A DNA stretch of 64,000 nucleotides from Spirodela intermedia (taxonomy: Eukaryota; Streptophyta; Magnoliopsida; Alismatales; Araceae). Location: positions 713,001 to 777,000 of the forward strand of contig LR746268.1 of assembly GCA_902729315.2 (NCBI GenBank), read 5' to 3'. Of the stretch, positions 25,261 through 37,699 are shown in pieces. How positions within the stretch are numbered: the stretch's first letter is position 1; every line of letters begins with the position of its first letter. The notes under the pieces are model-generated. The model was not told where the DNA came from, searched no databases, and saw only the letters and a program-made list of their open reading frames with translations. A program made the translations under genes and the position numbers.

Positions 25261-26569
25261 CTACTTTTTTCATCCCCCCAACCCCAGCAACGTTATGTTG
25301 AATTAAACGATATATTAATTATTTAAATATTGAATATGATTTTTTTGCCATATATTTCTTAAAAAAAATCATGAAGATATTTTTATTCTCACTACCATTT
25401 GATGAAAGTAATCCACCTTAGGGTGTCTAGATGGGCCCAAAGCTAATGATGGAGGACTTTGTTGTCAGAAGTGGACTCAATACCTTTCATAGATTGGATG
25501 AACTAATGAGTAGTTTACGACAAGAGAATTATCTGTGCTAAAGTTCGTTGTTGTCGCGATTCTTCTAGTTACGCAAGCGAAGGCGACAATGAGAATGCTA
25601 CATGTGGAGAATCTAGAATGAAGTAACATAATAATAATGAAGACTTAATTATGTAAAATTTTTGTGATCATTTTTGAATGAATGTATCAAAAATCTAAAT
25701 AGAAAGTTGAGTTTAAGAAGATTTATTTTCCCAAGGTTTAAGAATATTTTTAATATTTATTTCTACATAGTTAAAAATATATTTAAAACACATTTTCATA
25801 AATTACAACATTTTAGTGCAGGAAAGTCTTCTTGAATTTTTGTAAGAAGAGAAAGCAAAGACAAAATCAACCAGATTGTGATGTTCTACTCTCCTTTAGA
25901 AGTAACTAAGGGACAACTTATGTGTGACAAAAACAACCAAATGTATGGTCAATTATAATCATGTAAGGAGATCATATTTATTCTTAGTCATGAAAGGTGA
26001 TTTAAAGTAATTATAGACAATGTGCCAACTTATTGATAATAAAGAAATTAGAGACAATGCATAAGAATCTGACATAAATTTTATTCCTCTTGTGTTGAAA
26101 TGGACTCTATTTAAGTTAACATTGTAATTGTGTGTGTATGGTTCTCAAGATGCAAAAAGTTTTACTTGCCTACTAAAGTATTTTAGAGACTAGAAACGCA
26201 ATTTTATAATAATCTTTCAAGTCATCAACCTATAATTCTAGTATATAGTATTATTTAATTGAAAAAGTTATAATAAAATCAGATTAGTGATTGTAGAAAT
26301 GTGCACTTTAAAGGGTAAATCAATCATATTATTATGGACACTTCAGGATACAACTATGATAATCATCATAACTTCTTGATATAATATTCCTTGTAATGTG
26401 CATTAATTTATTCCTAATTAAACATTAAAATATAATAAATGGACAAGAAAAAGATCTAGAAAGAATATGACCACTAGATGGAATGTCTTAAGAATGCCAT
26501 ACCAAAAAGATACTTGGTAAACATTAGTTTTACAGTCTATTGGATAGTAAAATGAGACCATGATACCCT

Positions 26570-26636
<67 letters not shown>

Positions 26637-27976
26637 CCTCTATCTCTCTCTCAAGTTAATTCATTCACAAGCTCCATGCAAAAAGAACTTTGCTCAAGAT
26701 GTAGTTAAGTTGTTTCTGTAGACTCAATTTCAGAGAAACTACTCATAAAGGTATTATTGTTCAGCTATTGTTCTAAGACAAGACAAGTGGTACGATATTC
26801 CATATTCCAGAAATGTACTCCGAAGGCAGACGCATATGAAAAGGTATCAGTACAGCACATGGGATTAGGCACATCCTCTGGTTCTTTCGGTGGGGGTGTT
26901 TGGGGGGGGGGGAGGGGTGGGAAGAGTTGGGCTAGCATGTGGCAGATCATAAGATAGTCGCATGACCAGTAGGATATACATTATTTCGGTGACCTTACTC
27001 TCTTGGAAATGGTAGCAGAATACATTATTTAGAAGAAAAAATTGTATGAACTTTCAGCCCATGTTAAGCAGATTGAGCCTATTTTTCTTCATAGTCTTTA
27101 CTTCGAGGGCCGGATGCTCATAATAACGAGGGTTTGATATGACTTAACTCAGTAACAACCTCATCATAGAAATTTGTACTTTGACATTAATAAGATGCTA
27201 ATAATCTCATAGGGTTCATATTTATGCATTATTAAATGCATGGGGTAGAAAAAAAGTTACACATTATGTAACATTTAACAGGGTTCATCCGTTGTTCATG
27301 ATGTAAACATGAAATCGTACCACAATTTTCCAAGTTCCATGGAAAATAGGATAGAAAGTATAATTTTTATTTATAGTAAGAAATATAACCATGATAACTC
27401 ACATTGCCAATAAAGTTTCAAACCAAAGTAGATATTTATATTTGTATGTTCATTTTGAACTCCAATAATTGTCCACATCCTCCACTGTTCTAATTAATAT
27501 TATTCACAGGGCATGAAATACGAGCAAAAGCCAGAAGTCAAATGGACATACATGGAAATCAGCAGTGGCCTCTGACGCGTCCACAGTTGCCGGATTGTTA
27601 CCGGGATGACAAGGCCCGTCGGCAACAGAACCAGTGTCAGGTCATATCACCTGACGGAGGGCCATGCCCGTTGCATCCACCGAACTTTCAACGTGGTCTG
27701 TCATCTCAGATCGCAAGGAGGCATACAAGCTCACATGCACTTATGATCCTACTGATTGTTCAATCAACACCTCCCCCCGCCGCAGTCAGCAAGGACTGAG
27801 CTTCGTACTTCATCAAATCGAGCTAGTGAACGATATTTCCAACAAAGATTGTGCAACCATGTAGCCAATCATAGATATATTTTCTATTAACCAACTGGGT
27901 TCTACGACTTTGATAGATGATCATCTCTCCCCACTTCATCTGATCCTCTCGAGGAAGAAAGCTACGATCGACTGGC
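25261..27976. other. AT-rich intergenic DNA
   Basis: No gene, RNA gene or element can be supported. A CT microsatellite lies at about 26,573-26,653 and a G-run near 26,895. 27,540-27,960 is more GC-rich and lies just downstream of the small minus-strand fragment, so it may be its 3' flank. Confidence 0.6.
26573..26653. repeat. (CT)n microsatellite
   Basis: About 80 bases of CT with a few interruptions in AT-rich intergenic DNA. Confidence 0.95.
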
Positions 27977-28369
27977 TTATTCGTCTTCGACGCCCCCCGC
28001 GGTGCCTACACCGGTGACGCTCTGAAGGTGGCGGTAAACGAGCTCCGTGAACGCCGCGGCCTCCTTCATCGGCTTCTCGATCTCTCTCGCCAGCGCCACC
28101 AGCGCAGCGGCGTGTGCTTCCTGCAGACAGGCCCCGGTCGCAAGGGGATCGAGCCCCTGAGTTTAGGGTTTGGACCCATTTACAGGGAGGGGGTGGGCGA
28201 GTTATCTGCCTTCTAAAAGCGTGAGGGCTTTACGCTGAAGATATCGGACTATGGAGGAGGTGATTACCATGAACAGGTCGAGGTCTGAAGGGTTCGCCGG
28301 CTGTTTAGCTCTGGGTCCTTGAAGCTGGTCCAGGTCGGAGCTCGCTGCCTCCTGGTCGCCGGAGCATAT
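27977..28369 (-). CDS. Uncharacterised two-exon coding fragment
   Basis: Two minus-strand segments look like real exons. The 3' exon, 28120-27977, is preceded by a good acceptor (CTGTCTGCAG) and encodes EAHAAALVALAREIEK followed by PMKEAAAFTELVYRHLQS and an acidic end with TAA. The exon before it, 28268 up to about 28369, encodes SSDLDQLQGPRAKQPANPSD and LDLFM and ends at a GT donor. Both are phase 0 and the join gives an amphipathic helix, so a small helical adaptor protein is plausible. I do not recognise the family. No in-frame ATG is visible upstream and the acceptor at 28,370 is poor, so the 5' end is either missing, spliced from further up (28,900-29,300), or lost. It could be a pseudogene. 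A TATA-like and ACGT-containing region lies at 29,340-29,420. Confidence 0.4.
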
Positions 28370-28539
28370 CTTTCTCGAGGTTCGAGTTTTTCATCCGACA
28401 GAGGGAAGCGCTGGCTTCGTCAGAAAAGCGATGATGTGTATGGGTGTGTGCATGCAGGAGGGAGAAGGAGAAAGGTGATTGAAGAAGAAGGGCGACCGAA
28501 GATGAAAAAGGTAGCTGGTGATCTAAGAAAGCGGATGAT

Positions 28540-28890
28540 CTGATGTGCAGAAGAAGAGGAAGCAGCAGAGACAAAAGAAGCAGAAGGGTGATCCAAGAAG
28601 AAGATGAAGAAGATGAAGAAGCAGAGACAGAAGAAGCGTGATCTGTGGAAGTAGAAGAAAAACGAGAAGAAGCAGAAGAAGGGTGATCCAAGAAGAAGAT
28701 GAAGAAGAAAACAAGAAGAAGCAGAAGAAGGGTGATCTAAGTAGAAGATGAAGAAGAAGAAGAAGAAGAAGCAGACGAAGGGTGATCCAAGAAGAAGTAG
28801 AAAAAGAAAAAGGAGAAGGGAGATCTAAGAACAGGAAGAGAAAGAAGATGGGAGATCGAAGAACAAGAAGAAAAAGAGAAACTCATGAAA
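28540..28890. repeat. GAA-rich minisatellite
   Basis: Irregular tandem units built from AGAAGAAGCAGAAGAAGG and TGATCCAAGAAGAAGATG recur about eight times. Minus-strand frames through it code for runs of Ser, Leu and Phe, and plus-strand frames for Lys/Glu/Arg. Neither is a convincing protein. Confidence 0.85.
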
Positions 28891-29065
28891 GAATACCTTC
28901 AAACAGTGGAGATGGGTCGCCTTGGAGACGGCAAACATGGGGTGGCACGAGATCTTCTTCTTAATCTCCTCCTCTTCCATCACCTCTTCTCCCCTCCTCT
29001 CCAAGTCCTCACACCCCTTTCCCCTACCTTCCATTTTCCGGACACCTACGTTCCCCACACCCCTC

Positions 29066-29170
29066 AGAGAGATAGTGGAGAAAGAAAGAGATAGAGATAG
29101 ATTGATAGATTGATAGAGAGAGAGAAAGAGAGAGAGAGCGAGCGAGAGAGAGAGAGAGAGAGAGAGAGGA
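29066..29170. repeat. (GA)n tract with GATA-like interruptions
   Basis: A GA-rich stretch beginning with GATAGATTGATAGA and continuing as nearly pure GA to 29,169. Confidence 0.9.
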
Positions 29171-29624
29171 GCATATCTACGGCTACGTGACAGTGACTTC
29201 ATGAACCGACGGACATTTGGCAGCGCTTCATTGGCTGCCTCGTCCCTGGGCCGCTGATGGAAACCCAGCAGGCGAAGAAGACGGTCTCTGCTCGTGATGG
29301 AGAAATTCTTGGGTTCCCCTCCTTTGTTCCCTTGTTGAGAGAGAATCCTTGGGATTCATATAAACAAAAAGCCCGGGCCCGGTCGCCTACAGAGACTCTG
29401 CATTGACGTCGTGGGTCTCGCAGCTGTCTATGATATGCAATAAAGAGTCTTATAAAGTTAAACTACAGTAAAATAAAATGCATGAGAGGAGTTAATTAGT
29501 GTTGTCGGCATCTACATATTTTTAAACTCAATATGTAAAAATATTTGAGATAAAATTTTAACAACAACGCCATGAACTAAAAATAAAATCATGATCGTGT
29601 GCTCACATTTTGTCAATCTAAGTC

Positions 29625-30000
<376 letters not shown>

Positions 30001-30221
30001 GTCACTTTTGAGCCCCCAAAAATGGCTAACCTAAAAAGACCTAAGTTCACCTTGGGTTGGACAATGCCCACCCACGTCAAGCAATAAATAGGATAAAAGT
30101 TTACAGATTATATCAATAAAAACACAGAAAAGGAGGTAGTCAAAGCAGCGACGCGTGGACTTGTTACCGAAAGATCGAAAAAATAAAAAATAGAAGTATT
30201 GCCTGCGTGGTAATAAGATCC

Positions 30222-33200
30222 TCACTTCCACGAGACGGAGTCGATCTCATCCCTAGCGGATTTGTACAGCTCCAGTCGCCGAGCAATGGCCCCCCTCTTC
30301 TCCATCAGGGCCGGGTCCTCGTCCAACATCGTCCCTAGCTCTTTCTTCTGGAAATTAAAATAAATAATTACAAATTTAGACCATGTAATATTTCCCAACA
30401 TTTCTTTCATTTCACACCAAATCCGCGAAGATCATCCAGAGTTGCTCAGTTTTTGGACTGGGGATAATAGAGAAACACAATTTTCTTTATAAATTAACCT
30501 CATGGAAATAATAATAATAATAATTATTATTATTATTAAACGAAGATTGTTAAAAAAAAAACTGAGGAAATGCTTCCTAAATTCGAACAAGATTCTCCAG
30601 GACCATCCGAAATCACTCGAATTAAACGCTGTTAAAAGGAAATGAAAAGGAAATAAATATGCTCATTTATGAGTTCTCCTTCCTTGTCTAAGAGCGGTCC
30701 TGTATTTATTATCATAGACAAAGAGGTGTGATCATAAAGTGGACCCAGCGTTGACTCTGAGCTCACAAATAACTTGGCTAGATATCCACCTCATCATAAA
30801 TAAGTAAATAAATAAAATATAAATAAGTCGGGTGTAGGGTTAGCACAGACCTCTCTCTGTCCCACTTGGGCGTAGAAGCGATCGAGAATCGACCGTTTCG
30901 CCTCGCGGACCTGGCAGTAAACAACGGCCTTGGGGACGGAGTTCTTCAGAATCTCGCACACCATTCCCACGTAAGATGAAACGTTGGATCCTGAGACAAG
31001 ACCCCGGCCGGGTGCCACGTGGGTCATCCGACAAGAAGTCAAACGACCGTTCAAGAACACGACGTGATCCACATGCGCGTGCGTTCAAGGGTTTCGTTAC
31101 CGATCCTCCTGAGATGGGCGTCGACGTATCTCTCCGCGGCGGGGGCTGCGGGGTTGCCGCCCTTGTCGGGCTCAAGGGGGAGCTTCCGGAAGAAATCTGC
31201 CGTGAGATAGCTGGCCTCCATCTCCACAAGGCGGACCACCGTTCTCCGGCCATCCTCGCGGAACCTCTCCAGGGCTTCGTTTGCCGCAGCTGCTATGTCA
31301 GCTCGCAGAGTAGGGAATCTCTTGAGCTCCTGCCAAAGAAAGGTCCCTTGCAGGGGGGATATAAATGGAAACCTGGAAGATGGTAATCGCGCGGAGAACT
31401 CTCCAAAAGAGGAAAAACTGTGGGGTTGCAGCGAATGGAGGCTGAAAGGAGAGATTTTTAGAGGGTGGGTCACCTGAGTCTCGCTGATGGACTGGCGGAC
31501 GAGCTCCTTCAACACAAAGTGAACCTGAAGAAAGGATTTCATGGTGAGCACGAGAGGAGAGAGAGCGAGAGAGAGCAGTTAGCGGCCGTACCGCGTCAAC
31601 GGATGCTTCGGCTGGGCCCTTGAAGAAGCCGAGGGAGCCCTCGATGAGCCTTCTGTAGCCTTGCTCCGGGGCAATAAGATGGGGCTGATACCCATCAGCT
31701 TCGGACACCACCTTCCGAACATTTTGCAAAGAGAGGTGTCGTTCGAATGGGAGCTTTTTCAGCGCAGCAGGGAGCTGGTTATCGAAGACCCCATATATTC
31801 TGTCCCCACCAGGCCGCCTAGAACAGAAAAAATAAAATTAATTAAACTCTTAGTAACCATGCAGACATAATAATAATAATAATAAAAATAAAAAAGTAAG
31901 ACTGTTGTAATCATTCACCAAATTATTATGAAACTCCTCCGTGAGTGATCAGTCTAATATTCGAGCGCATGGTCATTATAGGCATCGAGAACTCCGGTGA
32001 TATATAACACAATATTATTAAAAAAATTCATAAATGAGCTGTTTATGAAAAGCTCCCCATTGGCGACAGTTCAAATGGAATCGCAACATATATTCAACGA
32101 CGCCTCACAGTTTAAAAATCGAATTTGTTGCATGAGGGATTGTCCAAAAACCGCAGCCTGATTAGGAGAATGAGCAAGAGGCAAGCGAAATCCCCATTTT
32201 TCTTTAAAAGAGACCCAGACAATCAAAGGTTAAGATCATCAAAATCCAAATTCTCTCATTAAGTAGGTGATCTAAAGTACCAGAGTAGGTTTTTCAACGC
32301 GATTCTCCACAAGGATGAAAGGCAAATAGATCATTTATCATGGCATTCATGCCCAACGAAGATCGGTCAGGCAATTAATATCCTAAGAAAAATTAAAAAA
32401 CGAAAAACATCGTTTTTTTCCAATAAATGCATTTAAAGTATTTTATTTCCTGGTCATTTAGGCAAGCAAGATCCAATGCGCAAAGTTGACCGGATCAGAC
32501 TCAGGAGTCGTAAAAAATGACTTCAACTGTTAGTATGTACCGGGGGAGGGGGAGGTATCCATAGTTCCCATTAACAACAAAAAAAAACAAAGGTTTGTCA
32601 GTCAATTACCCTCCATCTAAATGCTCTTTGAATACACGATCAAATGCACGGCACATCTCTAATATAGTGTAAAGCTGAGCCTGTTAGAGAAACAAAAATA
32701 AGTACTTGAATATAATGTAGTATGACAGAGCCGAGATTGGTTAAAAATATTATGTTTATCAGCTTCTACCCCGGAATCAACTCCAATAGGCCTCCCAATT
32801 CTGTTCAACTCTTCTTCAAGTTCATTGACTGTTTTGTTGATTAGCGATAAAATGCTTGGTATACGTGCCCGGATCACAGACTCCAAATGCTGCAAAGGCG
32901 TGGTCATCAATAATACAAAATAGTGAAGCATGAATAATGAAATTTTTGGCTTATTGTCTCTTACCCTAGAAAGAAGTGTTGCAAGATACTCGGAACCCAT
33001 TTTACTTGCTAGGTGTCCATACTCAGGACTAGTAGAGAAATACTCGCGCTCCTTCCTCCTAGCAACAATCATGTCAACATTCTTGTTAATATCAGCTTGT
33101 GAGCGATTGACAATTCCAACCCAAGGATGTTGCAGACGGTATGATCTTCCTTCAAGAACCTAAAGACAGATGACACAAATAGTAATTTTTTTGTCATCAC

Positions 33201-35714
33201 CGGACATATATAAAAAAAAATATATCAAATTTGAAATAATACTATTCTTAAAATTACAATAATATTATTAAAAAGAGTCAAGAACGTACGTCCAAGGCAT
33301 TCGTTCCCTTGTCCATAAGATCAAGTTTCGTTAAGACTCCAAATGTTCTCTCACCTAAAGAAACCATGAGTAGAGGGAAAATATGTGTACATGTGACTAA
33401 AATTCATATATATGCACATATCTGTGTACATATATGTATGATGCTGTACAATGTCATAAGAGCATCTTGTATTGAATTGCATTGAAATTGAATAGTAAAT
33501 TTATCAGAAATCTTAACAATACCTGATGGATCTACTTCTCTGGCAAGTTTTATCGCATCAGAAGTGGCGATATCTTGATTAGCAGGAGAAATTGCCAGTA
33601 TAATGCAATTAGGCTACAATTAGGAAAGTAAATATCAAAAGGTGTATCTCAGCAGAATTAGGAAAGGGATCAAGGCACATGAAATCTATACATTTGTCTG
33701 ATTCATGTGAATTTGGTAGTCTTAGTATTAAAATCTAGAAACCATACAAGGCAAACATTAAATAAAAACCTTTTCACTGGAATTCCAACCTTTTCAACAT
33801 ATGAACGGACCATATTTTCAATATCCCCTACAATGCTGTCGGGTTGTCCCTCTGAAGAATTTCAAACAGGAAGCGTAAATCAAAACAGAGGGAAAAAATC
33901 TACTGACTGCAAAAATATACCGTAAAAGGGAAAATAAGGGGAAATTACCTACAGCAACCTTCGTCATTCCAGGAAGATCGATGAGTGTTAAATTCACAAC
34001 TGCAATATGTTGATACATCACAGTATGGTAACCAAGATAGTTAATGAAAGAAACATGGAACATTAATAGGCTATCATTTGCCCGAGCATCCTCCACGTGT
34101 GACCTGCATATGTTCTCACTTTTTTTCTTACAGTTCTAATAATTTTTCTATTACTCTTCCTAGTTCAATACTTTGTCAAGATGATTAGTTCTCAATTCAA
34201 AGATTCCTCCATATTTCAATTTCTCTCATTTTATTTTATTTGATTTTTAAGCTGATAACTGAAATTAAACAACGGAACTCCAAACATAAAAAATCCTTAG
34301 AATAACAGAAGTCATAGTTCCAAGAGGACTGTTTTAATTTATGTAAGTTCAAAGTTGATGCACGAATGATCGGTCTTGGTTTAAAATTTCATCTGCACAG
34401 AATTCATCATTACAAAGAAACATAATGACCCTCACACCATGCTGCTGTTTTTCATGCGTATCAGCAGGCAGCCGAGGTCGCAGCTATTCGCCGGGAACCA
34501 AGGAAAGGATATTAGAGGAGGCGGATTAGCTTCCGCTGGAGGAATTAGTAGAAGGGCGGCCACAAAAGCCACGGCCCAAGGCCACAACGCAAAAACATAT
34601 TATTCAGATGCAAAAAAAAATCGAATATAAAATTATTGGATTTATGAACGTACCATGAGGAGAATAAATGCTCAAGTGAATTGGAATGTTAGATATGTGC
34701 TTAGACTTTCCGGTGATCCGATCAGTTTCGTCCTGAATCTCCTTACGAATAGATGCTGATTAAAATAAATAAATTGAAATACATTAATTGAAACTTATAT
34801 TTAAATAGTGCATTTGGAGCTAAATTTATTCGAATTTATTTTGTTTCTGTAAGCAGATTAACTCTTCTGGGTTATTTCTTGATTCGACATCCGTGTCTAA
34901 ATCTAAAGACGTACTAAGACACTATAGGTGACATGCAGCATAGAAATTTCTATCACTGAATCATAATTATGCGACGCGGACTGACGATTGAATGCGGCAA
35001 TCGGATGACTAAAGAAACACAATACTTTTTTTTTCTATTTTTCTGTTTTCGTCATTGATGCGAAAACCGGAAAATGAAAAAGACAGTCGCTAAAACCTCG
35101 CACGCAGTCAAAATCCCACCACTATATTAACGGAAATATTTGGTTAATAAATAAAAGTGTCGAAAGTTTCACGAACCAAAATCATTGAACCGTTTCCTGG
35201 GGGCATGCAGGAATTCTCCGTACTCATTCTGTCCTTCATCCGTCTTATGAAGTTGCAAAACGAGAGGCCTCCTTGTCACGATCCCTACATATGAATCCCA
35301 CAAATTATGTTCCATCAAAAACCTCTCATAAGATCACACTGGAAAACAAAACTCAGAGACAAACAGAGAAGCGGCATCACGTCCCCATTCAAGCCGCATT
35401 ACCAGATCCTCGAGGAAGGAAGTCCCTCCCGACAATACTCTCCAACACAGAAGATTTCCCCGAACTCTGAAACCCAAAAAAAAAGACAAAGAAAAAAGCA
35501 TGATAACAAAGGAAGAAGAAGAACACGGTGGGAACAACGAAGACAACATCCAACGGCGATCCATCCTCCACACCTGCCCCCCGACGACAGCCACGGAGGG
35601 AAGCGCCTCCCAGAGGGTGGGAAGCGACGATCCTTCCCCGCCGTGGTCACCCAGGACCGTGCACGCCCTCTGTATCCGATTCACCAGCCCGATCAAGCTC
35701 TCCATGGTCGCCAT
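30222..35714 (-). CDS. DRP1: Dynamin-related GTPase, DRP1 class (phragmoplastin-like)
   Basis: DRP1 GTPases polymerise on membranes at the forming cell plate and at clathrin-coated pits. Sixteen exons on the minus strand: 35714-35574, 35466-35403, 35284-35177, 34755-34654, 33999-33949, 33851-33790, 33613-33523, 33354-33290, 33159-32965, 32889-32770, 32680-32610, 31817-31592, 31524-31474, 31329-31101, 30990-30851, 30347-30222. They sum to 1,842 bases, giving 613 residues, the usual DRP1 length. GTPase motifs are intact: GGQSSGKSS (residues 45-53), DLPG (146-149) and TKLD (215-218). The middle domain carries [20 protein letters not shown]. The C-terminal GED carries [15 protein letters not shown] and ends DSVSWK. 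No PH or proline-rich domain is present, as expected for this class. The start [10 protein letters not shown] is the first ATG in frame and resembles DRP1C rather than DRP1A. The gene appears complete and functional. Confidence 0.96.
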
Positions 35715-36010
35715 TTTCGGCCTGGAAAGATCGCCTAGATCTCTCCCCCTGGAGCAGAAAAATGTGGACGGGCCTGCCGGAGAAGATCGCACCTTCTGCG
35801 GGAGTGGGGAGGACGAGCTCTCTGGATGATCAGGGAGAACCGAAAAAACGGTTACAGGAGAGTGCGATTATGCCCGGCGGCGGTTAGCTTTTGTGTAGGC
35901 CCCATCGATCCTCTACAGGCCCATTAGACCACGCGCTGGGCCATGGATGGGTCGGCCCATTAGGGACTGTCGAACGTTGTTATGTATAGACGCCTCTAAA
36001 AATCAAAACT
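35715..36010 (-). promoter_or_regulatory. DRP1 upstream region with clustered GGCCCA motifs
   Basis: Within 250 bases upstream of the DRP1 start there are at least three GGCCCA/TGGGCC words (about 35,917, 35,939 and 35,954). These match the TCP-binding site II element common in plant growth and cell-division genes. A TATACATA word lies near 35,980. Function is inferred from motif only. Confidence 0.45.
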
Positions 36011-36542
36011 TGAGAAAAGTACGTTTATTATAGAATTTTTTTTAAACACCCTCCTCGATACCGATGAATCACCCAGGACATTACTTTACCATCATATAAC
36101 GGATTTTTTTATTAAAACCCTATTTTAAAATACAATTGATTAAAAAATGTCCATAATAGAAAATCTTCACAATACCCGGAAGATTCTTTCTGGCTGGTCA
36201 TGTGGCGGTGGGCCCCACTTTTTGTCAGCTACCTTCAACCCGACACGTCTACTATTTGTCTGTGCTCTAACATAGGCTGAGCTTAGACCTCATAGGAAGG
36301 TCAACTTGTCAAAGTCCATTTAATAATATTTATTTTTACTATATCAGACATTATGGCTCGGAAGGATATGGTCACCCCCCTAATATCGGGACATTATGTT
36401 AGTTGTACCTCAATAGTCATCACCATTTTAAAAAATATAATGGGAGTAGAAGGGCACAGGTGGTCATGTTACTTTGTAGCTGGGAGCCCAATGTTTTTCA
36501 GACCAGACCTTCAGAATAAGGCTGGAAAGAAGATCTCATTGA

Positions 36543-36544
<2 letters not shown>

Positions 36545-36586
<42 letters not shown>

Positions 36587-36693
36587 CATCTCTTAAACAA
36601 ATCCCGGGGGGTGGAAAGAAGAGAGGATATTCACAAGGGCTGGAACAGCAACACCCATTAAACAACAGGTTGAAAGGATGATCTAACTGCAAC

Positions 36694-36727
<34 letters not shown>

Positions 36728-36847
36728 CTCTCTCTCTAACACTTAAACACATCCAGGGAGAGACTTAGGAAGAAGAGAGGATATTCACAAGGGCTGGAAC
36801 AGCAACACCCATTAAACAACAGGTTGAAAGGATGATCTAACTGCAAC

Positions 36848-36881
<34 letters not shown>

Positions 36882-37001
36882 CTCTCTCTCTAACACTTAA
36901 ACACATCCAGGGAGAGACTTAGGAAGAAGAGAGGATATTCACAAGGGCTGGAACAGCAACACCCATTAAACAACAGGTTGAAAGGATGATCTAACTGCAA
37001 C

Positions 37002-37035
<34 letters not shown>

Positions 37036-37155
37036 CTCTCTCTCTAACACTTAAACACATCCAGGGAGAGACTTAGGAAGAAGAGAGGATATTCACAAGG
37101 GCTGGAACAGCAACACCCATTAAACAACAGGTTGAAAGGATGATCTAACTGCAAC

Positions 37156-37195
<40 letters not shown>

Positions 37196-37315
37196 CTCTC
37201 TAACACTTAAACACATCCAGGGAGAGACTTAGGAAGAAGAGAGGATATTCACAAGGCCTGGAACGACAACACCCATTAAACAAAGGTTTAAGGGAAGATC
37301 TAATTGAAACCTCTT

Positions 37316-37352
<37 letters not shown>

Positions 37353-37431
37353 TAAAACACATCCAGGGGGAAGACGTAGGAAGAAGAGAGGAGATTGACA
37401 AGGGCTGAAACAGCAACACCCATCAAACTAC
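36545..37431. repeat. Tandem array, unit about 154 bp, with CT-TA-CT microsatellite core
   Basis: Each unit has a unique part (ACACATCCAGGGAGAGACTT, then GAAGAAGAGAGGATATTCAC, AACAGCAACACCCATTAAAC and AGGTTGAAAGGATGATCTAA) plus a core of CTCTCT, TATATA, CTCTCT. The anchor ATCCAGGGAG recurs at 36,751, 36,905, 37,059 and 37,215, so the spacing is 154, 154 and 156. Divergent partial copies flank it on both sides. The inner copies are almost identical, indicating recent expansion. It lies between the DRP1 promoter and the MAP70 3' end. Confidence 0.95.
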
Positions 37432-37699
37432 CGATTGCATTACAAACAGCAAGCTAGCTGGCTATACAGCTACAGCAACAACCCCATCCATCACGTCCCA
37501 ACAAATGGGAGAGCCCCACCCCCCAGCCACTCCCTCCTCCCACAGGTTAAAAAGCCCGCCTCCGAATCCAAACCCCACCCGCCCCCCCAGCAACCGCGAC
37601 GGCCCACTCCCACTCCCAGGTTTCTATCGTGGGCCCGTGTTAAACTCTTGAAGAAGAAAAAGAAGAAGAAGACCAAGTGGAGAGAAGATCTGGCTGATT

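Noticed and set aside
24424-25326. Overlapping 90-220 codon frames on both strands upstream of PLATZ-B
   Set aside because: GC-rich promoter plus GA tract gives open frames on all strands; the sequence is instead shared with the PLATZ-A promoter.
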